Part shown: positions 25,094-31,659 of the stretch, piece after piece
Layout: each line of letters opens with the position of its first letter
How positions within the stretch are numbered: position 1 is the first letter of the stretch
Source of the DNA: CAZYVU01 sp964651435
GTDB lineage: Bacteria; Desulfobacterota; Syntrophorhabdia; Syntrophorhabdales; CAYQXL01
Assembly (NCBI GenBank): GCA_964651435.1
Contig: CAZYVU010000012.1
Span: 13,570 to 77,569 of the forward strand
DNA: 64,000 bases
Direction: 5' to 3'
Made by a program: the position numbers and the translations under genes
The notes under the pieces: model-generated
The model's input: the letters and a program-made list of their open reading frames with translations, nothing else
Told to the model about the DNA's origin: nothing
The model's database searches: none

Positions 25094-26674
25094 TTAGGAG
25101 ACTCGATCCGCAAACTCGTTTCCGAAGTACTTGAGAGCGCTCGAAATGGGAAGCTGGAGCGACTGTCCGAGAGGACAGAAGGAGGTATCTCTCATGACCT
25201 CCGATATCTTCAACATTTTTTCGATATCAGCCTTCTTGCCCTTGGATGCGGCAATGCGGTCGATAATCTTGACAAGCTGGGCCGTTCCCAACCTGCAGGG
25301 AACGCAGTGGCCGCAGGACTCGTGCTTGAAGAAGTGCAAGACGCTCTTGAGCATGTCGACCATGTCTGCGCCCTCATCCATGACGAGGATGGCCCCTGAG
25401 CCGAGAACTGCCGCGTACTCGCGGAGATTGACAAAGTCCATTTTGACATCCAGCATGTCCGGCCCAAGGAATGCCCCGGCCGCGCCCCCAACGAGGGCGC
25501 CTTTGAATCTCTTGCCGTCCTTAATGCCGCCGGCGTATTCGAAGATGATGTCCCTCAACGGGGTGCCCATTTCAGCCTCGATGAGCCCCGGTGTGGCCAC
25601 CTTGCCGATAATCGTATAAACCTTGGTGCCCGGACACTTGTCGGTGCCGTAAGTCTTGAACCATGCGGCGCCGTTCCTGATAATCTCAGGGACGTTTGCC
25701 AGGGTCTCGACGTTGTTCACGACCGTTGGTTTCTGCCAGAGCCCTTCCGTCACGGGGTAGGGTGGCTTGTTGCGCGGATGACCCCTTTTTCCCTCCAGAG
25801 ACTCGATAAGGGCCGTTTCCTCTCCGCACACATAGGCGCCTGCGCCTTTCATTACGGTAATGTCGAAGCTGAACCCCTTTTCAAAGATGTCGGTGCCCAG
25901 AAGCCCGTAGTTGCGGGCTTCCCCAATGGCACTCTCGAGCCGCTCTATGGAAAGGGCATACTCGCCCCTGATATAGACAAAACCCTGGCTCGCGCCGACC
26001 GCATACCCGGCGATGAGCATGCCTTCGATCAGCTTCTGCGGATCTCCCTCAAGGATGAGCCTGTCCTTGAACGTGCCCGGCTCCCCCTCGTCGGCGTTAC
26101 AGACAATGTACTTAAGATCTCCGGCGGCCTTCCTGGCGAACTCCCACTTCATGGCCGTAGAGAACGAAGCGCCGCCCCTGCCGGTAAGGCCTGAGGCCTT
26201 CACCTCTGCAATGACCTCCTCGGGGGTCATCGATGTGACGGCCTTGGCGATAGCCTCGTAGCCTTCGGCGGCAATATATTCATCGATACTCTCGGGGTTG
26301 ATGATCCCGCTGTTTCGAAGAACAATCCTCGGCTGCTCGCGCAAGAGGCCTGCTTTTTCCTTTCTTACCACGCCCTGTTTAGGGGCTTCAGCAAGCGTCA
26401 GGCGCTTGACTGGGCGACCCTTTAAGAGATGCTCTTCGACAATCTCTTGTGCATCCCGGGGGGTCACATTGGCGTAGTAGATACCCTCCGGATAGACTAC
26501 CACCACCACGCCCTTGTCCGTGGTGCCCATACTCCCTGTCTCAAGCACGGCAATCTCATCGGAAAGCCCCTGCCGCGCTATTTCTTCCACAAAGGCCTTC
26601 TCGACAGCCCTCGCGCCGGCCATAATGGTACCGGCATCTATACCTATCAACACATGGTTTCTCACCAGGTTCAT
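25094..26674 (-). CDS. hydB: HydB/NuoF-like flavoprotein (set 2), Cys-less N-terminal domain
   Basis: 526 aa. The NuoF core is intact (GRGGASFSTAMKW, CNADEGEPG, GAGAYVCGEETAL) and the N3 cluster ligands are in CGHCVPC and a later FCPLGQ. Two things differ from the set 1 protein. The thioredoxin-like N-terminus keeps its fold signature but has none of the cluster Cys (IGIDAGTIMAGA and ETGSMGTTDKG in place of the Cys-bearing segments). It also ends after the N3 domain, with no 2x[4Fe-4S] tail. It would oxidise or reduce NADH for HydA but with a shorter electron path. The ATG overlaps the hydC stop (ATGA). Confidence 0.9.
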   Translation of the reverse strand: MNLVRNHVLIGIDAGTIMAGARAVEKAFVEEIARQGLSDEIAVLETGSMGTTDKGVVVVVYPEGIYYANVTPRDAQEIVEEHLLKGRPVKRLTLAEAPKQGVVRKEKAGLLREQPRIVLRNSGIINPESIDEYIAAEGYEAIAKAVTSMTPEEVIAEVKASGLTGRGGASFSTAMKWEFARKAAGDLKYIVCNADEGEPGTFKDRLILEGDPQKLIEGMLIAGYAVGASQGFVYIRGEYALSIERLESAIGEARNYGLLGTDIFEKGFSFDITVMKGAGAYVCGEETALIESLEGKRGHPRNKPPYPVTEGLWQKPTVVNNVETLANVPEIIRNGAAWFKTYGTDKCPGTKVYTIIGKVATPGLIEAEMGTPLRDIIFEYAGGIKDGKRFKGALVGGAAGAFLGPDMLDVKMDFVNLREYAAVLGSGAILVMDEGADMVDMLKSVLHFFKHESCGHCVPCRLGTAQLVKIIDRIAASKGKKADIEKMLKISEVMRDTSFCPLGQSLQLPISSALKYFGNEFADRVS

Positions 26675-27129
26675 GGCTCTCTTCTCCTCCTGTCGAGTAT
26701 GGCGTCAACCTTTTCCGGTGTCAGATTGCCGAACATCTCATCGTTCAGCATCATGGCTGGTGCGACCCCGCATGCACCGAGACAGCTTGTCAGTTCCAAA
26801 GTGAAAACGCCGTCTTTCGTCGTTTCTCCCACCTTAACGCCAAGCGCAGATGTGAGGTAATCGAGAAGCGACTGCGACCCCATGAGGTGGCAGGGCGGCG
26901 AATCGCAGAGCCGGATCAGGTTCCGGCCTCTCGGCTTGAGGCTGAACATCGTGTAGAAGCTCGCCACGCTATGGACATAACTATAGGGAACCCTCAGGTA
27001 GTCGGCGCAAAGCTTGATGTCATCCTTTGCCAGATAGCGCTGAGGATTGTTGTCTTGAAGGTCGTGAAGGATGTAGAGGATGTTGTCTAAGCTTGCCCCG
27101 AATCTCTTGATAACCGCCTGTCTGTCCAC
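26671..27129 (-). CDS. hydC: HydC/NuoE-like [2Fe-2S] subunit (set 2)
   Basis: 152 aa, NuoE fold with intact ligands in CDSPPC and CLGAC. It carries electrons between HydB and HydA. It overlaps hydB by four bases and follows the small Cys-less thioredoxin-like gene by 12 bases. Confidence 0.92.
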   Translation of the reverse strand: MDRQAVIKRFGASLDNILYILHDLQDNNPQRYLAKDDIKLCADYLRVPYSYVHSVASFYTMFSLKPRGRNLIRLCDSPPCHLMGSQSLLDYLTSALGVKVGETTKDGVFTLELTSCLGACGVAPAMMLNDEMFGNLTPEKVDAILDRRRREP

Positions 27130-27141
27130 CTTCCTCCCCCC

Positions 27142-27501
27142 TTATACAACTTCGAGAGCGAACTCGGTTACGGGGTTGCCGTTGACGATATGCTCTACGA
27201 CGACCCTCTTCGCTTTCTCGGCGTTCACGTTCCCGTAAACGACGGTCGGCTTGCCCTCCTCGAAGACCTCGACAAGCGGCTCCTGGGAGGCAAGTCCCTT
27301 TTCTCCCGTCTGGGTTACAATTACATCGGAAAGGTTACGCCTTCCGATTTCATCGACGAAGGTCCGCAAAACCTCTCTGGCCCCCGCAGCGATCCCGCTC
27401 GTCCCCATGCCGACAACGATCCGAATTCTTGCCTGTTTCTGGCGAAGCTCGACGTCCTTTTGTGCCTTTTCTCTGATCTTTCGAAGTTCTTCTAAGTTCA
27501 T
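27142..27501 (-). CDS. Thioredoxin-like ferredoxin-fold protein lacking cluster Cys
   Basis: 119 aa: a basic helical N-terminus followed by the same thioredoxin-like fold found at the N-terminus of HydB. Related stand-alone proteins in hydrogenase operons usually read GTCGIAAGA and GCxGxC. Here the segments are GTSGIAAGAR and TGEKGLASQEP, so the [2Fe-2S] ligands are missing and the protein contains no Cys at all. It is probably a structural or regulatory subunit of the set 2 hydrogenase. It sits between the signalling genes and hydC. Confidence 0.8.
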   Translation of the reverse strand: MNLEELRKIREKAQKDVELRQKQARIRIVVGMGTSGIAAGAREVLRTFVDEIGRRNLSDVIVTQTGEKGLASQEPLVEVFEEGKPTVVYGNVNAEKAKRVVVEHIVNGNPVTEFALEVV

Positions 27502-27539
27502 CGGTAACCCTCCTTAAAGGCTACTGTAATCTACTTGAA

Positions 27540-28070
27540 TCAGATATGTTCGTCAAGGTATTTATGGAGAAAATTGATGACTTCCGGGTGGTTTAGGGGA
27601 ACGCCGTCGAGCACCTCCCGAACCTCTTTGACGTCCAAAAAAAAGTCCTTTTCATGGTCACGATACCGGAACAGGAAGTTCACTTCCGGATTGCCGACGA
27701 TGAGGACAAAGATGGTGTCTTTCAGATTACCCAGTGGTGGGAGGTCGGGGTGGCCGGCGTCGAAAGATGCCCGTATCTCCGTGCCGGCTCCCTTTTTGCT
27801 CGACAGAGAAAAGGCCCCACCCGTTGTCTCGGCGGTGCCCTTGAGAAGCGGCACGCCAAGCCCCACCTTGCGCCCTGCCTTGGTGGAGAAAAAGGGATCC
27901 AGGACGCGCTTCTGCGTCTCCTCGTCCATGCCCACGCCATCGTCCTTTACCGTTATGGTGAGGAGGGATCCGTCTTCGTTCCGCTCAACGGACACGAGGA
28001 TATTTTGGGCCCCGGCGCGAAGCGAGTTGGTGACCAGGTCGAGGATGTGGGCCGAGAGTTCCTCCATCAT
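27540..28070 (-). CDS. GHKL-type ATP-binding protein
   Basis: 176 aa from the ATG at 28070, which overlaps the PHP stop (ATGA) and has AAAGGAG eight bases before it. A histidine-kinase-like ATPase fold is visible: LVTNSLRAGA (N box), VKDDGVGMD (G1), DPFFSTK and GLGVPLLKG (G2). It has no dimerisation/phospho-His domain or sensor, so it resembles anti-sigma or MutL-type GHKL proteins. It is part of the signalling block that precedes the set 2 hydrogenase genes. Confidence 0.85.
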   Translation of the reverse strand: MMEELSAHILDLVTNSLRAGAQNILVSVERNEDGSLLTITVKDDGVGMDEETQKRVLDPFFSTKAGRKVGLGVPLLKGTAETTGGAFSLSSKKGAGTEIRASFDAGHPDLPPLGNLKDTIFVLIVGNPEVNFLFRYRDHEKDFFLDVKEVREVLDGVPLNHPEVINFLHKYLDEHI

Positions 28071-28840
28071 GGCCCGGACTCCTTTGACGCCCATGCTTGT
28101 GGTCCGTAGAAAAGATGGCTGTCATCGGTCAGCGCCTTGAGCGCCTCTTCGATGGCTCGGCATTCCGGCCCATCCAGGGCCAGCCGGATTCTCTTTCTGC
28201 CGATGTCCTTCAGGTAGTGGGCATCGGAGAAGGTAACGAAAGGCAGCGTTCGGTTTGCGACAAGGGGCCTGACAGCGTCCAGCTTCTCGGGATGGCGCAC
28301 CTCAAGGGCGTCGAAGGGCAGATCGTCGGGTATGTAGCCGAGTTGACTGAGGATGCTGAAAGTGGGGCTGTCGATGTGGGAAGGTATGACAAGCCCGCCG
28401 CGGGCTTTCACCAGGGACGAGGCGTTGGAGATGGAAATCTGTGCCGAGTTGAGCAGAAGCCTGCTTTCGAACCTGACAATCTCGTCGTCTGCGTCGACGA
28501 CGACCTGATCGCCGAAGAAATCGACATCGTTTTCCACCACAGGAAGGAGGGAGTAGATCTCCTCCTGAAAGGCCATGGCGATCTCGAAATTGTCGAAAAT
28601 GGCGAGCACGTGCACTTCCTCCTCGGTCTGCAGTTCCATGCCGAAGAGCACCGATACCCCCGCCTGTCGGCCCAGCATGTGGGCTGCAAGCGAATTCTCC
28701 GTCATGTTGTGGTCCGCAAGGGCGATCACATCGAGCCCTACCTCTTTGGCTCGCGCAACAATATTGCTTGGGGACATCTCAAGGGCGCCGCAGGGGGACA
28801 GTGTGGAGTGTATGTGGAGATCGCAGAAGAGGCCCGTCAC
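28067..28840 (-). CDS. PHP-domain phosphoesterase
   Basis: 257 aa from a GTG at 28840 that overlaps the upstream DRTGG stop (GTGA). The PHP metal motif CDLHIHST is at the N-terminus, and ALADHNMTEN and TFSDAHYL carry further ligands. PHP proteins hydrolyse phosphate esters or nucleotides with two or three metals. Placed between a DRTGG protein and a GHKL ATPase, it may turn over a nucleotide or phospho-signal, but the substrate is unknown. Confidence 0.85.
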   Translation of the reverse strand: MTGLFCDLHIHSTLSPCGALEMSPSNIVARAKEVGLDVIALADHNMTENSLAAHMLGRQAGVSVLFGMELQTEEEVHVLAIFDNFEIAMAFQEEIYSLLPVVENDVDFFGDQVVVDADDEIVRFESRLLLNSAQISISNASSLVKARGGLVIPSHIDSPTFSILSQLGYIPDDLPFDALEVRHPEKLDAVRPLVANRTLPFVTFSDAHYLKDIGRKRIRLALDGPECRAIEEALKALTDDSHLFYGPQAWASKESGP

Positions 28841-29184
28841 TCGCCCCGGTCCCGCTTGAGAGCGTTGTAGACCAAGCCGCAAAGGTCAAAGGCCCCCTGT
28901 TGGGCGCTGAGAAGGGCGATGTCCTGCTCTGTGGCCTTCTCCACGACCGCCTGCTCTACCTGGAGGCTCCGCGGAACGATGATCGCGGCAACGTCCTTGA
29001 GCTTGGCTACCCCGAGAATATTAATGTGTCGTTGGATTGTGATCCAGACAGCGTCTTCTTCTATATTTGCGATGACGTCCGAAAGAAGGTCCGACACATA
29101 CCCGGAGCGAACAGCCCTGTCCAAGTTGATCCCCGCCGTGAGGATTCCGAGCCCCAGTTCCTTAACTAATCTATCCACAGTCAT
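28837..29184 (-). CDS. DRTGG-domain protein (second copy)
   Basis: 115 aa from the ATG at 29184, preceded by GGAGG at the right spacing; the upstream TTG at 29208 lacks one. It is a single alpha/beta domain like the DRTGG domains found in phosphotransacetylases and CBS pyrophosphatases, with ILTAGINLDRAVRSGYVSDLLS and AAIIVPRSL recognisable. These domains are thought to bind small ligands. It lies immediately after the sensory hydrogenase. Confidence 0.75.
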   Translation of the reverse strand: MTVDRLVKELGLGILTAGINLDRAVRSGYVSDLLSDVIANIEEDAVWITIQRHINILGVAKLKDVAAIIVPRSLQVEQAVVEKATEQDIALLSAQQGAFDLCGLVYNALKRDRGE

Positions 29185-29217
29185 GCTGTCCTCCGTAAGG
29201 TCAACCAATTTCCGAGG

Positions 29218-30576
29218 CTATTCTCCCGGCTCCTCATCCTTCTTGTGTACGCTGCCGGACATGGCGTGGGGCATTATCCGGGCAAGGTCCAGAATCTCTT
29301 CTGCCAGCGTCTTGACGCGTTCCCTAAGATTGATGACGCAGTCCGTCTCAAAGGCGATGCCCCGGACTATGTCTTCGGCAAGGGCCCGGCAGCTCGGTGA
29401 GCCGCAGGCGCCGCAATCGAGGCCCGGAAGCCCCTCGGTGATTTTCTCGATCCGCTCTATCTTCATGAGCGCCTGGGCGACGTCTTCGTCCAAGGTCAGG
29501 ACCCTTCTCGGAAGGATAGGGTCGGTGGCCTCGAAGTGCCCCTGCCTTAGTACCTTTTGGAGGGCGATCGCATCGAAGTATGGTTCCTTTGTTCCATACT
29601 TCTTGACAAGGTCACGGAGGCGCACCCGCCCGACGAATACATTCTGAATGTTCAGCGGACCACCTACGCACCCACCCAAACACGCCTGAAGCTCTATGAA
29701 ATCGACTTCTTTCAGCTCGCCGAGCTCGATCTCCTCGAGGAGGCTGATGACATTCTGGATTCCGCCGACGGCAAGGGTCGTCGGCGCATCGACATTCCTT
29801 GACTCGCCCGTGACGTAACCCCAGGCCATGCCCAAGTTTGTGGCCCTCTGGAGGGGTCTCTCCCTCGGTTCGATGTTTCGGTGGTTCAAGTGTTTGATAA
29901 TGTCCTTGTAAAAGAGGTTGGCGCCGATGACCCCGTTGACGGCGCTTCTTCGTGTGTTGGTGGGGTTTCTCATTTCCGTTACTTTGGCAGCGCAGGGGGA
30001 GATGAAGAAGGCGCCGATCTCCTCGTAGGCCACCCCCGTCCTGGCGACAGCCTCCTCCTTGGCGAGGCGGGCCGCTACCTCCATCGGCGAGAGCACGGGG
30101 GCCACATGGGCCAAGAGATCGGGAAACTTGGTCTGCAGGAGCCTAACGACGGCGGGGCAGGCGGAAGAGAGAAGCGGTTTCTTTGCAGCCCCGGAGATTA
30201 GATGCTGGTGTACGAGATAGCCTACCACCTCCGCCGCCACGGCCACCTCGAAGACGGCGTCAAATCCGAGCTTCAGAAAGGCGGCGAGGATATCCTCGAT
30301 GGGCTGGTGCTCCTTGAACTGACCAAAAAATGAGGGTGCCGGCAAGGCGATTCTGTACTTGTAGTCTCGCAGCCTCTCCATGGTATCGGTAAGAGCAATC
30401 TTTGCGTGGTTCGGGCAGTGCCGAATGCATTCCCCGCAATCGATGCACCGTTCCTCCATGATCGTTGCCTTGCCGTCGTGAACACGAATGGCCTCGGTAG
30501 GACAACGCTTGATACAGTTAGTGCAGCCTTTACATTTTTCTACATCGAGGGTGACCGAATGAAAGTACTGGGCCAT
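29218..30576 (-). CDS. Sensory-type [FeFe]-hydrogenase homologue (HydS-like)
   Basis: 452 aa from the ATG at 30576 (GGAGG upstream). Two [4Fe-4S] ferredoxin motifs (CKGCTNCIKRCP and CIDCGECIRHCP) are followed by a reduced H-domain with Cys in SSACPAV, SPCAAKV and QACLGGCVGGP. Then comes a CGACGSPSC...C cluster domain as in RnfB and group C sensory hydrogenases. It lacks NAD-linked partners and the canonical TSCxPGW/MPCxxKxxE residues, so a sensing role is more likely than bulk catalysis. It has no kinase domain of its own; output probably runs through the RsbW-like and GHKL proteins encoded around it. Confidence 0.85.
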   Translation of the reverse strand: MAQYFHSVTLDVEKCKGCTNCIKRCPTEAIRVHDGKATIMEERCIDCGECIRHCPNHAKIALTDTMERLRDYKYRIALPAPSFFGQFKEHQPIEDILAAFLKLGFDAVFEVAVAAEVVGYLVHQHLISGAAKKPLLSSACPAVVRLLQTKFPDLLAHVAPVLSPMEVAARLAKEEAVARTGVAYEEIGAFFISPCAAKVTEMRNPTNTRRSAVNGVIGANLFYKDIIKHLNHRNIEPRERPLQRATNLGMAWGYVTGESRNVDAPTTLAVGGIQNVISLLEEIELGELKEVDFIELQACLGGCVGGPLNIQNVFVGRVRLRDLVKKYGTKEPYFDAIALQKVLRQGHFEATDPILPRRVLTLDEDVAQALMKIERIEKITEGLPGLDCGACGSPSCRALAEDIVRGIAFETDCVINLRERVKTLAEEILDLARIMPHAMSGSVHKKDEEPGE

Positions 30577-30596
30577 CAACTCCTCCCTCTCGGGAA

Positions 30597-31064
30597 TCAG
30601 TGAGGTGGTGACAGATATATCTTTGCACGCAGCAGCGTACCCTTGCCGATCTGTGAGTCGAGGAACAAATCATCGGAGCAGTGTTTGATGTTGGGAAGGC
30701 CCATGCCTGCGCCGAAACCGAGTTCCCTCACCTCGTGGGAAGCGGTTGAGTATCCCTCCTGCATAGCTAATTCAATGTTGGGAATGCCCGGCCCCTGATC
30801 CTCCGTTTCCACGTGGATCACTTCGGGGTCTATCTGTATCTTCAAAGTCCCGTGGTTGCCGTGAATGGCCACATTCATAGCGGCCTCATAGATGACGATA
30901 GCCACTTTCTTGATCACGTCCGGGCGCAATCCAAGTTGCTGAAGGGTCTTCTTGACGCGGGAGGCGGATTCTCCTGCCACGAAGAAGTCTTTTTCGCCTA
31001 TGTCATAGCAGATTGTGATCTGCGGGACGTACTGCAGCCGATCGGGGACAGGTTGGGCCGTCAC
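30597..31064 (-). CDS. Anti-sigma factor-type Ser/Thr kinase (RsbW-like)
   Basis: 155 aa HATPase domain with the RsbW/SpoIIAB layout: YEAAMNVAIHG (N box), TEDQGPGIPNIE (G1) and LGFGAGMGLPNIK (G2). Such proteins phosphorylate anti-anti-sigma factors or bind sigma factors. It overlaps the first DRTGG gene by four bases and precedes the HydS-like gene by 20 bases, so it is the most direct candidate output of that sensor. No sigma factor or STAS-domain partner is encoded in the window. Confidence 0.85.
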   Translation of the reverse strand: MTAQPVPDRLQYVPQITICYDIGEKDFFVAGESASRVKKTLQQLGLRPDVIKKVAIVIYEAAMNVAIHGNHGTLKIQIDPEVIHVETEDQGPGIPNIELAMQEGYSTASHEVRELGFGAGMGLPNIKHCSDDLFLDSQIGKGTLLRAKIYLSPPH

Positions 31065-31414
31065 CGGAACGCCTCACCCGTGGCCATCCCGTTGGAAAAG
31101 AGGAGGCCGCAACAATGGAACATGGGACGCTTCGTCGTAAGAAGCGGAATGCTGCTTGCCTCTCCCGATCGTATGACCTGTTCGGCGGGCCTCTTTCCCT
31201 CTACGAAGAGAACGGCGCTTGCATCCATCACTTGGACGGTGTGGAGCACGTGGGCGTTGGTGAGGGATGTAATGAGGAGGGCGCCGGGCGAGAGGGCGAT
31301 GAGCATCTCACTGATGAGATCGCAGGCGAAACAATCCTCTATTTCTGTATCGAGAAGCTGGTCGCCGCAGAGAACTTCGGCGCCGAGGAGGTTTCTGATC
31401 TCTCTGAGATTCAT
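31061..31414 (-). CDS. DRTGG-domain protein (first gene of the hydrogenase unit)
   Basis: 117 aa, a single DRTGG-like domain (VLCGDQLLDTEIEDCFACDLISEML and ALLITSLTNAHVLHT are typical). Unlike its paralogue at 28.8 kb it contains several Cys. It is the first gene after a good promoter that starts the whole sensor-hydrogenase series, and the leader is only about 11 bases long. Function is unknown beyond presumed ligand binding. Confidence 0.72.
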   Translation of the reverse strand: MNLREIRNLLGAEVLCGDQLLDTEIEDCFACDLISEMLIALSPGALLITSLTNAHVLHTVQVMDASAVLFVEGKRPAEQVIRSGEASSIPLLTTKRPMFHCCGLLFSNGMATGEAFR

Positions 31415-31431
31415 GCATTGACCCGGCTGAC

Positions 31432-31461
31432 ATTATATTCTTTCTCTGTAAATCAATTCAA
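31432..31461 (-). promoter_or_regulatory. Sigma-70 promoter for the sensor-hydrogenase operon
   Basis: On the minus strand TTGAAT (31461-31456), an 18-base spacer and a perfect TATAAT (31437-31432) lie 18 bases before the first ATG. This implies a very short leader. It is one of the best-matching promoters in the window. Confidence 0.6.
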
Positions 31462-31525
31462 GCCTTTATTTTTGCCCCTCTCCACACGGCGGACAGTCTC
31501 TGTAAAAAAAAAGTAACAGTTTTTC

Positions 31526-31555
31526 TTGAAGTTGTACATTAGATATTATTATGCT
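31526..31555 (+). promoter_or_regulatory. Candidate promoter for fdhA-focA
   Basis: TTGAAG (31526-31531), an 18-base spacer and TATGCT (31550-31555) lie about 105 bases before fdhA. The A/T-rich stretch before it (31501-31530) fits an UP-type element. It is divergent from the hydrogenase-operon promoter, so the two could share a regulator. Confidence 0.4.
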
Positions 31556-31659
31556 AAGGAAGCGGGGCGGAGAGCGGTGGATTTTTCCTGCCAAGCCGCA
31601 GGGTTGTCTGACTGATTGCAGCGATTCCTTGCGTCAAAGACCAAATTGAGGGAGCAGAA

